Shown piece after piece: positions 45,639 through 57,877 of a DNA stretch of 64,000 bases. The notes under the pieces are model-generated. The model did not search any database. It was not told where the DNA came from and saw nothing but the letters and a program-made list of their open reading frames with translations. The stretch's first letter is position 1. The number at the start of each line of letters is the position of its first letter. Both the position numbers and the translations under genes were made by a program. Location of the stretch: assembly GCA_034440635.1 (NCBI GenBank), contig JAOTON010002266.1, forward strand, positions 248,001 through 312,000, written 5' to 3'. The stretch comes from Lepas anatifera (Eukaryota > Arthropoda > Thecostraca > Lepadidae).

Positions 45639-46533
45639 CACGCGCACTGAAGGCTGGCCTTGGAGGCCCTCTCCTATTTTCCCAAAGTAACTGGAGAACC
45701 ACTCGTAGCCAGGAACAATGCTTAATCCAATTTTAGAGAATTTATGGCGCGTCGACTGGTGAAAGAGCTTTGAAAAACGGTCAAAACCTTTTTGGATTTA
45801 TAGGCTTTCAAAGTCAGACCTGTATTTTGAGATCGCCACAATCACGCGGTCAGGCCAGTTCGCTTGCATTGGAGACCGAGTGCTGACATCTTAACGCCAT
45901 AAAACCGGCATGACATATCAAGGTCACCTCATATGAAGGTCAAGGTCAGGGGTCACAGGGCAAGGTCATATCAGCACTTTCACGGCCATTGACTCCGGTG
46001 CTTCCGGTCAAATGACGTTTCCCGGTCTGACGTATATTACGATATGACGTCATAGTTAAGGTAACTCAATGTAAAGCTCAAGATCAAAAGTCATGGGTAA
46101 AGGCCAATGCTCTTTTCCCGCAAAAGAGTTGCCATAGTGTTTGCTATAGTGTACGTTATAGGTAGTATACCATATTGTGATCTAATAGGTCAATGACCTT
46201 GAATGATCTTGACCCTAAAATTTTACTAAAGATTCTTTGCGACCTTCCCTCTATGACCCTGGTCTGTCTTTAGCTTATTCCCGTTTTTTTCCGCACAATC
46301 ACAGCATTTCCCGATAGGCCTCCAGCACGGCCAATATTTTACCTTTATACCTGTATGACCTTGAAGATACTGACCTAGGGAAACAAACATTGGCTATGAT
46401 ATAGACCACTATAGCCCCACCCACCCCCTCCCCCACGGGCGTTTTTCTGCGCCTTTTGGTTTCCGAAATCTTAGGGTGCCTGACAGGACCCCTTCAGTGT
46501 GCGTCAGTACTAGACGGCTCTCCAGTGCGGGTG
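45639..46533 (+). mobile_element. Family A TTAA element, full length
   Basis: An 895-bp copy; flanks TTAG (45,635-45,638) and CTAG (46,534-46,537) are both one change from TTAA. Left end CACGCGCACTGAAGG; right end CTCCAGTGCGGGTG with inner duplicate CAGTGTGCGTCAGTACTAG. AGGTCA-rich core at 45,925-46,075. Confidence 0.85.
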
Positions 46534-46537
46534 CTAG

Positions 46538-47491
46538 GCCTGTCGTCGAGGATTCATGGCCCAATACCTAAACTTCCAAAGCATGTGAAGTATCAGCTCA
46601 TTCAATTCCTCTCGATAAGTCAAATTGACTGAGACACATTTTGAGATTTTAGATGATTAATATCCTGTATTCTGTATTCTGTATTGGTAAAAGCATCAAC
46701 AGGCATTTTCAATTACTAATGCAGTCATGTGATGTGAAACAGTAAAGTCAGGTCAAAGCCGCCTGACCCCCTGTACATGGGTCTGAAGATAACCATGTTA
46801 TTTTCCGATGTTTGACTACCGCGCATGGTGCGTTGTGGTGCTGTGTTCATTGAGTTCGGTTTCCTGTTGCGAATGAACTGTCTCAAGCTCGTAATTATTT
46901 TACAACAAAAAAATTAACAAATTTTTTTCATCCAACTATTTTGCTTCCGTTTCCATTTCCAGGATTTTCATAAATGAAAGCATTTTATATTAACAATTCA
47001 TGGTTCGCTCAAGACCATAGTTTTTACTAGGACCACAAACAAATGTTCCTAACAAAATATTTACTTCGCATTCACTTTTCTCGCTTCCATTTCCGCTTCC
47101 ATTTTGGATGTTTTGTAACAATCCCTCTATATTGAATATTATATATATTTAACGCTTTATACGTAACATTAATGCTACGGTTATACTTTATCCCAAAGAA
47201 TGTTTTATCTCTGGAGAAAACCACGGTCGATTTTTTCAATCTAAATCTAATTAAGGGTCCTAACAAGAGTTGTGGTCGCAAAAAAACGCAAACAATTAAT
47301 TATGGGAAATCAGGAGGACGGTATTTGACTGGATCTAGTCATCGGTTAAATTATTCATTTATTTCATTTTCATTTATTTGGTCTATCGTCTACAGGCACA
47401 TGCTCCCATTTACAGACGAAGTCGAGAGAGTTAAAAACCTAATCTAAACGTCTAACAACTCAAACAACTCAATAGCTAAAAACACAATGAC
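46538..47491. other. Unassigned AT-rich sequence
   Basis: One 91-aa plus frame at 47,172-47,447 contains LIKGPNKSCGRKK and GGRYL, which faintly recall the organellar ribosomal protein uL2 pattern (KG-x-x-K-S-x-GR-x-x-T ... GG). The similarity is too short to call a gene. Confidence 0.3.
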
Positions 47492-47499
47492 ACGCGCGA

Positions 47500-49303
47500 C
47501 AGGGGTGTAATTTTCCCAAAATCTTTGGGGGTGCTCAGCCGGTGGGGGGCGGCACCCCATAGGGGCGGCGGCATTGCAGGGGCGGCACCCCTTCATTTCA
47601 CCAAATCTGTTATTCATCGCTTTGTTGCGCCTTTTATGCACAGAAAACATTCTATTTTAATGCTGGGCAGGTATTCTACAGCTTTTTCCAAATATGTTTG
47701 CTTTTTTGACGACATCCCAAAGCTACATACAAGTCTTAAAAGAATGCAACCTGAGTTGTAAATTTATTCCCGATTGATTTATATCGATTTTGCGGGATTA
47801 AATGTTACCCTTGGAATGACAGAGTGGATGAACATTGAAATGAAAGCAAATGATTTATAACTACGTGAAAAGAGAGCACAAACGCTGATAGTGCTCCAAA
47901 CAACGCGTGTATTGTTGTGTAAATATTAATAAATATGGCAGCTCCACTGTACCCGTGCATGCCCTTTATTTTTACCCCAACACCCTTTATTTTTTAACCT
48001 AACACACAGCGGCGGTAAGATTTAGTACAGCAGTGATGAGCCCAGGGCGGCAGTTATGGACTAAGAACGGCACATATAAAAATGGAATTGATAAGCTGGG
48101 GGCGACAGTGACTGGCCCGGGCGGCAAGAAACAGGGTAAAGTCATAGTCGAGGGCGGCAGTGATGAGCCAGGGGCAATAGCTATGAACTCGGAGCGGTGC
48201 GAATCAGAGTGGAAGTGATAAGGCGATGGCGGCAGTGATGACTCGGGGCGGCAGTTATGGACTCGGGGTGGCAGTTATGAACTAGGGGCAGCACGAATCA
48301 GGGCGGAAGTGATAGGTTTGGGAGGGGGCGGCATTGATTAGCCGGGGGCGGCACGAACCAAGGCAAAGGGAAAAGCCGAGGACGGGAATGGTGAGCCCTA
48401 GGTAGCAGTTATAAAATACGGGTGGCACGAATCAGGGCGGAAGAGATAAGCTGGGGCAGGGACGGCGGATTCTGGGCAGGGTGTGCAGTTGCACACCCTG
48501 AAAAGAATGAGGGTGTGCAAAAGCATATTTTTGCACACCCGGTTTTGGCTTGGTCCGGGGAAGCGCCCCTGATTTGGGCGGCGCCCCCGGCCGGCCAAGA
48601 AAAATCAGGCCTAAACACCGCCTACCTGAAGAGGTAGGAACCTCCATGCGAAATAAAAACAGTTTCACATATGAATGGTGCCCCCGTCATCAAAGCCGTC
48701 CGATGGAGAGCAAATTGACACAATTTATCCACACAACGCAAGGAAATGACGTCAGTGTCCCCCTCCCCTCACTGAGTGGGCTCTCCTAGAGAGCCAAAGG
48801 CACCTCCCTGGGAAGGAAGGCGTCCGCTCCCGAAAATCTTGCACACCCGCCCGAAAATGGAATCGACCGTCCCTGAGCTGGGTGCGGCAGTCTCGAGCCC
48901 AGGGCGGCACGAATTAGAGCGGAAATGGTAAGTCAGGGGCGGTATTCATTAGCCGAGGCGAAAGTGATGAGTTGAGGGTGGCAATGATAAGCCGGGGATA
49001 GCACTGGTGAGCTACTGGCAGCAGTGATGAGCCGGGTGCTATTTGAATCAGGGCGGTAGTGATAATTCAGGGCTGGGACAAATCGGGGTGGCAGAGGTAG
49101 GCAGGAGGCGGCAGTGATGAACCATGGCGGCACAAATCAGGGTGGTAGTGATGAACTGGGGACGACATAAATCACAGTGGTAAGATGGAGGCAGCATGAA
49201 TCAGGGCAGCAATGCTGAGCTGGGGGGCAAGACATGTATTGGGAGTGCTCAAATTATGATTGGGGGTTCTCGCACACCCCAAACCGATTAAAATTCACCC
49301 CTG
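47500..49303 (+). mobile_element. hAT-like element I with an internal minisatellite
   Basis: Termini CAGGGGTGTAATTTTCCC (47,500) and, on the reverse strand from 49,303, CAGGGGTGAATTTTAATCGG form an inverted repeat of about 35 bp. The left part has GGGGTGCTCAGCC and frame remnants (IPKLHTSLKRMQPEL); the body from about 48,005 is a degenerate 20-bp array, GGGGCGGCAGTGATGAGCCA. CAGGGG ends suggest hAT, though no 8-bp duplication is clear here (ACGCGCGA versus GCTGACAC). Related pieces: 3991-4760 (inverted) and 53,770-55,748. Confidence 0.65.
48457..48875. mobile_element. hAT-type MITE Q nested in element I
   Basis: A 419-bp element. Termini CAGGGACGGCGGATTC and (reverse strand) CAGGGACGGTCGATTCC; the terminal inverted repeat includes a GGGTGTGCA block. 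It is flanked by the 8-bp direct repeat AGCTGGGG (48,449-48,456) and AGCTGGGT (48,876-48,883), the hallmark length for hAT. It interrupts a minisatellite unit. The dyad GGGTGTGCAGTTGCACACCC lies just inside the left end. Confidence 0.8.
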
Positions 49304-49479
49304 GCTGACACTAAAACAATAAAAGCACGACAGCAGCAGTCTGCCATTTACTCGGTTTGGGGAATTCCTCCAATAGGCAAGCAGATAACGATTAGACGAT
49401 AGTGGGCTGCTGTCTGCTTTCTGGAAGGGTGTTAGAGATTCCTGCTGATATTTGACGCAGGGCCTAAGTTTAACCGGTT

Positions 49480-49740
49480 TTGGGGGCCATGGCCGGATTA
49501 CGGCGTGAATCAGGGCAGCGATGATTTATCAGGGCGGCACTGATGAACCAGGGGAGACAGTGATCAGCCAGGAGGTAGCAGTGGTGAACCAGGGGTGGCA
49601 GCGATAAGTTGGGGCGGTGGGCATTGGGGTCAAAATATGCGGGGGACAGCATCAATGAGCCAGAGGCGGCATGAATCAGGGCAGCAGTGATGAACCAGGG
49701 GCGGTAGTGATCATCCAGGAGACGGTCTATCATATTTAAG
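49480..49740. repeat. Degenerate 20-bp array, detached piece
   Basis: Units of the GGGCGGCAGTGATGAACCAG type as in element I, here outside its terminal repeat. Probably a fragment of another copy. Confidence 0.65.
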
Positions 49741-50383
49741 GTTTTAGGGCGCGCTGTCATCTAGGTTCATACGGCGCACATAACACGAAATAAAATACAT
49801 AAGTAGGACATTTCCGCACGAGTTTCAACAAGTAAGGAGGGAAAACAAGCCTGAAGCCAATTTCATAAACATCGTAGTAAATAGTATGAACTATTTACCA
49901 CAACACTTCGAATGAACTAATAACTATTATTTAACTCAGTTTCATAAATCGAAGGCGAGCTAAGCAGTTAATTCAAAAGTTAGGTAGTTGATTTCGCTGA
50001 TCGTAGTAAATAAAGCTTGCGTCAGCTGACTGAAACACAAGAGTATTTTCAATTCTGTAAAACTATGAAACAATAGCTTTGTTAAAATCCGCAAGTAAAT
50101 CGATTATTTTTGTTTTTAATTTAATTGTATCTGGTTAATAGCCCAGTACACGGGAAACTCTCAGATATCAATGTGTTTTCCTCCACTTCTTGTTATTGAA
50201 AAAGACAGCTGCGTACCTAATCGGACAAGTGGATTCAGGGTCCGATCTAAGGGAAGGCGTTTTCGCTGTTTCTTCCTTGTTGTGCCAATTTCCTGAAAAC
50301 CCTATTTTCAAAATTTTGGGGTAAGTTGCGACTTCTTCCTCCCCCGTCACTACCACCAGCTCAGGTCCCTGTGAATTCCTCGG
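49741..50383. other. Unassigned sequence
   Basis: An inverted or direct CAGTTTCATAAA-type word occurs near 49,860 and 49,938, a common transposon-end motif. Nothing else is recognised. Confidence 0.35.
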
Positions 50384-51190
50384 CAGGGGCGGACCCGGGA
50401 TTTCTCGAGAGGGCAGGGCAGGTGTTAGCCTCAGGTGCTCCCATTTTTAGGACACGCTTAGGGCCTGGCGCTTCACATTTTTTCATTCAATGTACGTGAA
50501 ACCTCTCGAAGCTGAAAAAAATTAGATGCAGTGACGAATCCAATTTTTTTCAAGGCGGTAGCGATAGGGGTGGATCCAAGAAAAGGGGGAGGGCTGAGCC
50601 TATGCACTGTACAGAAACGGCACCCGGAGGGTTCAAAGAACGACTCCGGATGGCCGATAATTGTTCTAAAAGTTGATTTGTGAAACTTTACCCCGACTCA
50701 AATGGGGAGCTCGGGACTCCTAATAATATAACTGGGGACCACTTGAGTTTATGTCAGAGGCCCCAAGAGTCAGTTTTATCCCCAGTGTTGATTACGCAAG
50801 CCCCAGAGTTGGCCCCGGGGCCCCAATTGTTATTCTTAGGAGTCCCAATTGTTGATCTCTGGAAGGGGGCATAGTTGACTTCAGTGCCCTCAAGAGATTA
50901 TTCTCGGCAACCCTACAGTCAGGCGCAGATTCAGGGAGGCAGTGGGGGGGGGGCGATCGCCTCCTTGGGTTGAGCCTAAGCTTCGCAAAGGACCCGCCGC
51001 AGCCCCACCCCTAGTGATATCTGATGGGCATTCCGGGGAGCCCAAACACGACCCGAAAGTTAGTCTAGGGGGTCACAAGAGTTGGTCTCGGAGGCCCCAG
51101 GAGTTGGTCCTGGGGGTTCAAGTCCCCCCTCCAGCGCTTTGGTGGGGGGCATGGCCGGAATGCCCCTCCCCCTGCATCCGCCAATTCCTA
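50384..51190. mobile_element. GC-rich hAT-like ends (family O), composite
   Basis: CAGGGGCGGACCCGGGATTT at 50,384 and AGGGGTGGATCCAAG at 50,563 look like successive left ends; GGCGGATGCAGGGGGAGGG (reverse strand near 51,182) looks like a right end. CAGGCGCAGATTCAGGGAGG with a G run and GGCGATCGCC (50,920-50,965) matches 13,630-13,680. The interior repeats GAGTTGGYCCYGGGG-like words. Boundaries uncertain. Confidence 0.4.
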
Positions 51191-52157
51191 TGCTAACATA
51201 AGAGTCAAGAGCCGACACAGATACTTTTAGCGACATCTTTTTTCTCAGAAGGACCTACCAAGAAAGTCTATAGATGTAGTTTCGAAACAGAAGTTTTGGC
51301 GCTTTTATATAGATGGCAGCAAAATCTTGTGGCGTGTTTCCAGGGAGAATGATATTCCATCCCCCAATTCGTTCTAGTTTTGTTCATCTAATTAAAAAAT
51401 AATGTGTTTTTCAATAAATCTGGAATCATTGAACCATCCCCAAACCAAATCATCGGGCCAGATCCAGTATTCGATGACCTATTTAAAATCATCTTGATTT
51501 GTAGCTAACAGCAGAACAAAATATGTAAACACGCCCCGTCTCAATAAAAAATTCCAGTGCTACAGTTGCTCAGGAAGCTTCCTAAGTAGAGATTAGATCA
51601 AGGCCAAAGAGATTTCGTTTAAGTGGTGGTTACCTATATTATCTTGGCTTTCTCAAGGGATGAATTTATCCTTTCTAATCAGTTTCAACACTGCGGGTAA
51701 GTCCGGAGCGGGATTGGAGATACTGCCCCCTCCCGGCTAGAAATCCGTGGCTACGCTCCATATTTTTAACATTGGAAAACTAGACTCCATCTCCTACTTT
51801 GGACTGTCCAGGCAATTTACCAAAATGTTTGTGTGGACTTCGGAACCACTGCAATAAATCCAGGATAGGATTCATATTCAATGGTGGATCCATGGGAAAA
51901 TTTCGAGGTGGGGAGGCAAAGTTGATGAAAACGGCAAAAGTTGTTGAATAGCATAGACCAAATCGACTGAAAGTAAATAAGATGCTGCTGTAAGAAATGG
52001 TAAAATGTCTGGGTAGTTGGTACGTACTTCTCCATCCCCGCCTACTCAAACTTTACGGCACCCATTCGAAAATAGGGTAAGAGCAATAACCAGACCAAGG
52101 AACGGTAAATGAATTAAACAGAAGTAATTTTCCCAACCCGATGGGAAAATAATCGTA
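51191..52157. other. Unassigned sequence
   Basis: Overlapping minus frames at 51,780-52,049 show no recognised motif. Confidence 0.4.
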
Positions 52158-52473
52158 TTTTTATAAATTTGGTTCAGTTGTTCCTAGTACGGCTGCCGGA
52201 GTCGGGTCTCACTAAAGTCATCAGGGACTTGTCCGGACCCCGACCCCACCCCCGAACGAGCAACTCCCTATGGGGGTCATTTGAAGCCAGTTTAACGTCC
52301 CCAAGCACGGGACGGCCGCCCGCTCGGTCCTCTCTCGTGTTGCCGCCGACCTGTACGTCGGGTAAGTATTGAGCGCCGGAGCGTCTCGGGGAACCGATCC
52401 CAAGCCTGGCTGCCTGCCACTGCTGCTTTGGCAGCGGGCCGGGCCCGGCTCTACCACTGAGCTACCGGGCGGC
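52158..52473 (-). mobile_element. tRNA-derived SINE, copy 1
   Basis: The minus strand begins GCCGCCCGGTAGCTCAGTGG (ending + coordinate 52,473), containing a good RNA polymerase III box A (TAGCTCAGTGG), then TTGGGATCGGTTCCCC as a box B-like segment. The body and tail match copy 2 at 63,504-63,850: GAGACGCTCCGGCGC, GGCGGCCGTCCC, GACTTTARTGAGAC, CAGCCGTACTAGG. The tail ends AACTGAACCAAATTT. Confidence 0.85.
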
Positions 52474-52815
52474 ATAGAAGTTAATTTAATTAACTTGCCC
52501 CTACCCTGTTGATTACCTTGTGTAATACTACGGGTATTTACTCGCGGCGTTTATGAATTCCCACCAATCGGCGCGGTTCGGGTGGTCTATTATTAACTAA
52601 CGTAGTAAGACTGAGGACCCGTTTTCTGGTTTCGAAATTGGTCTCAGGTGGTGAAAATTATATCAGAAAATTATATAAAACATATAAAAACTGAGATAAA
52701 AACGCTGTAAAAATGGCATAGACAACTTCACAAGGCAGACCAAGGTAAGCGACTAGGTAACATGAAACTCGACGTTATATAAAAAGTGAAAGACTACTAG
52801 GATAAAAGTATGAAA
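52474..52815. other. Unassigned sequence
   Basis: Nothing recognised. Confidence 0.4.
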
Positions 52816-52819
52816 TTAA

Positions 52820-53654
52820 CACACGCATTGACGGGGGCGGGTACCTGCCCCCTCGGGTTTTTTTCGGAGAAAGCATCAAAATGGCGGCGCAAAGCGCCAC
52901 CGTAACTGGTATACCTTTTCTCTAATCATTTTTACAACTTTTTCAAAATTTTAAGGTCAGGTCATCTCAGGTTCGGCCACCAGTACAGGTCAAGTGACCT
53001 GACCTCAAAACAAGTTTGGGATGGCATAAGTCGGAAAAGAGTGAACTTATCCTATTGAGACTCATCACAGTAACGGGCTCACCGAGATCTCTAAAATATG
53101 TTCCGGTATTTTTTATGTCGATGACCTAAGGTCAGGTACGAGCCACGACCTCTCCATTGGAAATACATGGAAAAAATAGTTTTAACTGAATAACTTGGTA
53201 ACAGATGGTGATAGAGCGTTTATTTCAGCTGCATTCGATTTGCCTTGTCTCTGCAGTTCTACTAGTGATATGCATTTTATCTAATTTGACCTCGACCTGA
53301 CCTCAGGTCAGGTAAAATTCTTGACTTGATCAAGCAAGGTCATGCTATATATAATTCGATTCGGCTTGCTGCGGGGATTCACTTAGTTCAAGTTGTTTTG
53401 TTCTATCTTTAAATGTTCAGATGTAATGACCGAAACACCCTAATTTACATGTTATCTCTATGATGCATGTTTTGACCTCAAGTGACCTTAAACGTGACCT
53501 GAAAAAAGGCTCGAATATTTTCGACGAATAAGTAGATGGGCTACCCTACGCCGTTTACTGTTTTTCGCTACCTAGCGTAGTCCTCGAGATCTTAGGGGGG
53601 TACCCGCCACCCCCTGTCAAAGCGAAGATGGCTCAGACCCCGTCAATGCGCGTG
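52820..53654 (+). mobile_element. Family C TTAA element, complete (C2)
   Basis: 835 bp, TTAA on both sides (52,816-52,819; 53,655-53,658). Left end CACACGCATTGACGGGGGCG; right end GACCCCGTCAATGCGCGTG with the inner duplicate CCTGTCAAAGCGAAG. AGGTCA motifs cluster at 52,955-53,010 and 53,285-53,345. Confidence 0.9.
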
Positions 53655-53769
53655 TTAAAACTAACGCTCCTCAGATATGACATGATGCTAGTGATATCCA
53701 CAGAAGGATGCCCTCCCAGAACGCTCACTGCCCAGATATCACCAGGATGCTCACTGCGCCAGGAGACGT

Positions 53770-55480
53770 CAGCAATGAACCAGGGGCGGAAGTGATCAGC
53801 CAGGGGGTGGCAGTGGTCCACCAGGGGGCGGAAGTGATCAGGCAGGGGCAGCAGTGATTAGTTAGGGGTGGCATTTATCAGCCAAGGGGTGGCAGTTATC
53901 AATCCGCCAGGGGCGGCAGTGATCAGACAGGGGCGGCAGTTATCAGCCAGAGGGTGACAGTGATCAGCCAGGGAGCGGCAGTTATCAGTCATGGGGCGGC
54001 AGTGATCAGCCAGGGGCGGCAGTCATCAGCCAAGGGCCGGAAGTTATCAGTCAGGGGCGGCAGTGATCAGTCAGAGCGCGACAGTGATCAGCCAGGGGCG
54101 GCAGTTATCATTCAGGGGCGGCAGTTAGCAGCAAAGGGCAGCAGCTGTCAATCAGGGGCGGCAGTGATCAGCCAGGGGTGCCAATTATCAATCCGCCAGG
54201 GGCGGCAGTGATCAGCCAGGGGCGGCAGTTGTCAGCCACGGGGTGGAAGTGATCAGCCAGGAGGCGGAAGTTATCTGTCAGGGGTGGCAGTGATCAGCCA
54301 GGGGCGGCAGTGATCAGCCAAGGGCCGGAAGTTTTAATCAGGGGGCGGCAGTGATCAGTCAGTGGCGGTAGTTATCAGCCAAAAGGCGGCAGTTATCAGT
54401 CAGGGGGCGGCAATGATCAGCCAGGGGCGGCAGTTATCAGGCAAGGCCTGGAAGTTATCAGCCAGGAGAGGCAGTGCTCAGCCAGGGGCGGAAATCATCA
54501 GCCAGGGGCGGCAGTGATCAGCTAGAGGCGGCAGTTATCAGTCAGGGGGTGGTAGTGATCAGCCAGGGGCGGCAGTAATCAGCTAGGGGCGGCAGTGATC
54601 AGCCAGGGGGCGGCAGTGATCAGCCAGGGGTGGTAGGGATCAGTCGAGGGGCGGTAGTTTTAGTCAGGGGCGGCAGTGATCAGTCAGGGGCGGTAGTTAT
54701 CAGCCGAGGGGCGGCAATTATCAGTCAGGGGTCAGCAGTGATCAGCCAGAGGGCGGCAGTTATCAGCCACGGAGTGGAAGTGATCAGCCAGGGGGCGGAA
54801 GTTATCAGTCAGGGGTGGCAGTGATCAGCCAGGGACGGCAGTTATCAGCCAAGGGCCGGAAGTTTTAATCAGGGGCGGCAGTGATAAGTCAGTGGCGGTA
54901 GTTATCAGCCAAAAGGCGGCAGTTATCAGTCAGGGAGCGGCAGTGGTCAGCCAGGGGGCGGCAGTGATCAGTCAGGGGCTGCAGTTATCAATCAGCCAGG
55001 GGCGGCAGTAGCCCTGTTCCAGCTGTCAGCACAGTTTTGTCAGCAGGACCTCTAACCACTCCTCCAGAAAAGTAACATCAGCGCCATAATCGCCTCTTGT
55101 TTGTGCTAAGCAAAGGGAACTCAAACCTTTACACCATTAAAAAATTAGACTGCCACTTTGTGCACTTTCTATTTTCATCAGCGCAAACAGCAGGTCGTCA
55201 GCCCTTAAAACCTCTAGAACTAGTTCCCGGGGAGAGGCTACAGCCCTGTGACGTAGGCGCAACGTGGCCCGCTGATTGGTGCTGACAAAACTCTGCTGTC
55301 AGCTGGAACAGGGCTAGTGATCAGCCAGGGGCGGCAGTGATCAGCCAGGGGCGAGATTATCAGCCAGGGGCGGCAGTAATCAGTCAGGGGTGGCGGTTAT
55401 CAGCCAGGGGGTGGCAGTGATCAGGCGGGGGCGGCAGTGAGGTGGCGTCACAATTCATGGGCGAAGTGATAAGCCTGGTA
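53770..55480. repeat. 20-bp minisatellite, long array
   Basis: Some 70 units of GATCAGCCAGGGGCGGCAGT with variants (TTATCAGTCA, GGAAGTTATCAGCC), interrupted by MITE H2 at 55,011-55,314. It is the expanded body of an element I relative, whose right-end sequence lies at 55,650-55,748. Confidence 0.9.
55011..55314 (+). mobile_element. TA-flanked MITE H, copy 2
   Basis: A 304-bp element flanked by TA (55,009-55,010; 55,315-55,316). Termini GCCCTGTTCCAGCTGTCAGC and the inverse give an inverted repeat of about 34 bp. Inserted inside a 20-bp array unit. Same orientation as, and very similar to, H1. Confidence 0.9.
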
Positions 55481-55649
55481 GCATCTATGAGCTACCAGGC
55501 TTTGAGCTACCAGGATTATCAGTAATCAGGGTTCATTACTTCCAAGTAATGAACTCGGTACGGGAAAACTTGCCAGGGGCGGCACGAATCAGGGCGGCAG
55601 TAATAAGATGGGATGACACTGTTCAGGACAGCGGTGATAAACCAGGGGC

Positions 55650-55748
55650 GGCACATGTATTGGGGGTGCTCAGCACAAGATTGGGGGTGCTTAAATTAGG
55701 ATTGGGGGTGCTCGGGCACCCCCAAAGAGATAGAAAATTACACCCCTG
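55650..55748 (+). mobile_element. Right end of a second element I copy
   Basis: GATTGGGGGTGCTCNNNCAC-type units repeat three times, followed by AGAAAATTACACCCCTG, the same terminal sequence as element I at 49,303 but closer to its left-end wording. No left terminal repeat is found near 53,770. Confidence 0.6.
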
Positions 55749-56813
55749 CTGATGGAACGCTGTGCAATTGAAGAACATAGTTGCTAAATTAAAATATCTG
55801 ATACACCCTTGATTCTGTATTTCGAAAATGTGTGGTTTGATTTTGAATCATACAGTCAGGTTCGCTATTTTGTCACACTCATGCACCTCGATTTTCGTAA
55901 ATGTGTCACAAACTCCAGTAGCCGAGTTTGCAAGTTTCTGCACCTCTGGCCCAGTGAGTCAGTCAATGATGATTGTGTCTCCAAGCTCTTCAGTAACTGC
56001 CTCCGGCTGCTGTCTGGTTATTCTTGAGCAATTGTTACATTTCTGAATTTAAATTTACTCTGTCTTGTAAGGAGGCGTCTTTTGCGGAGAACACTCGACG
56101 GGGTGAGCACCAGAGGTCAGAGCCACAAGACGAAATCCATGGAGCGAAACGGATTGAAATTTCTCAAGAGGCTCTATTCTGGCCGCTTGGCGGTTCTGAA
56201 ATTTAATGCAAGGGCTCTGAAATTGTGTACAGTGATAGCCTTTTTACGCCAGACGTTCAAACTAAGGCCCCCAAATCTAAATTCAAAATAGTTTTTGAGA
56301 AATTCTGGAACAAATGTTTTCAATTTTGCATTTTTCTCATTTTTTATTTCTTAAACGACGAATTTGAAATTTGCTTCCTTTTGAATAAGCAACAAGGGCC
56401 ACCTAAAACAAAAATTTCGAACTGGTCCGACAATATTTAATACACCAAAACGCAATATTTCTGATACAAGCAAAAAAGCTATTGAAAATTGACGGCCGAC
56501 TTATAAGCTCGAAATGTGAGAAGGCACGCTTCAGTTAGTTTAAAGACAGCCACCTGGGGGCATCTGGGTCAATTTGATTGTGCTTAGGCATAGTTTTCAG
56601 TGGAAAACGTAAACTTCTGGTCTAGTTCTTGCCATTTGCCGGGGAACCGTTTTTTCTCATTTCATTCAAATCTTAATATCTCGCGATCTAATCGGTCGAT
56701 TTGACTTTTCATTTTTGGTGAGTCCTTCGTACAGGCTTGGAGGAGGTATGTGGGGACGTTTTTTTGGTAGGTTGAGGGGTTTAATCCCATTACTTTTTTG
56801 TCATATACATCGC
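55749..56813. other. Unassigned AT-rich sequence
   Basis: Overlapping plus frames at 55,809-56,440 have no recognised motif. Confidence 0.4.
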
Positions 56814-56817
56814 TTAG

Positions 56818-57815
56818 CATGCATCCCGCTGGGGGGGAAATTCGCCCCCTCCTGTTTTTCCCCAGATGACGCCAAAACTAAGAAACGCAGAGCAACGAAA
56901 CTTACAGTATTTGATTCCTGATCAATTTTACGCATCTAATCAATTTTTTAGGTCAGGTCATGTCAGGTCAAAGAGTTATTCAAGGTTAAACGACCCGACC
57001 TCAAAATTTAAGATCACGAGTTTGAAGCGGCGCTTAAGGGACCTCAGCCAACCGATCATTTCAAAACTTCCACGTTATAATGAGGTCATTAGGATCTAAA
57101 AATCTGCCATCCTGGAATTTGTAGATTGTTAAACTAAGGTGGGGTTAATTGTTTGGTCACCCCATTATAAGTATATGGTGAAAATAGAATGGGCTCGTTT
57201 TCAGTAAGTACTGGATAGATAAACCTGAAAATTCTCAAACTGCCTATTCTTACCAGGATCTTGACCTTTAAGTGGATTTTTTGACAATCTGGCCTTTCAA
57301 AGTTCATTTAAGGTCACAGGAGCATACAGTGATTGTTTTGCCAATAACTTATCACTGAATTGAGATAAAGCTCCCATTTTGCTTGCATGTGCTTTTATTC
57401 TCACGGGGAGTCGACTGATATGTACATGACCATACCAAGTCACTCTGTGATCCTAATCTAGGTCCATGTCAGTTCATTTTCACAATTTGACCTAGCAAGG
57501 TCATATTATACATCATTCGATTTTACACGATGATAAGAATCGAATGATGCATCAAAATTTGCTCTAGCTCCGCTGAGTAAAACTTTAAAGAGGGCGAAAC
57601 GTACACTACTCTGTTGTAAGTCTATGGAACCTTCTTTGACCTATGCTGACCTCAATATTGACCTGATATAAAAATACTGAGTTTAATTTCTCTTCGTCTC
57701 GTCAAGAGCTTTTGAACACTGTCCATAATTTTTCTTTACCCTTCCCGGGAAATAAGAAACGGAGAAATACCCCCCAGCGGGGCGCGTCATGCCAGTGACC
57801 CCAGCGGGGTGCGTG
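56818..57815. mobile_element. Family B TTAA element (B2)
   Basis: A 998-bp copy; left flank TTAG (56,814-56,817), right TTAA (57,816-57,819). Left end decayed (CATGCATCCCGCTGGGGG), right end CCCCAGCGGGGTGCGTG with the inner duplicate CCCCCCAGCGGGGCGCGTC. Collinear with B1 throughout. Confidence 0.85.
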
Positions 57816-57877
57816 TTAATATACATAGATATAACGTATTGGACGTAAAAAGTAGGTACAATTACCAATTTTTCGCG

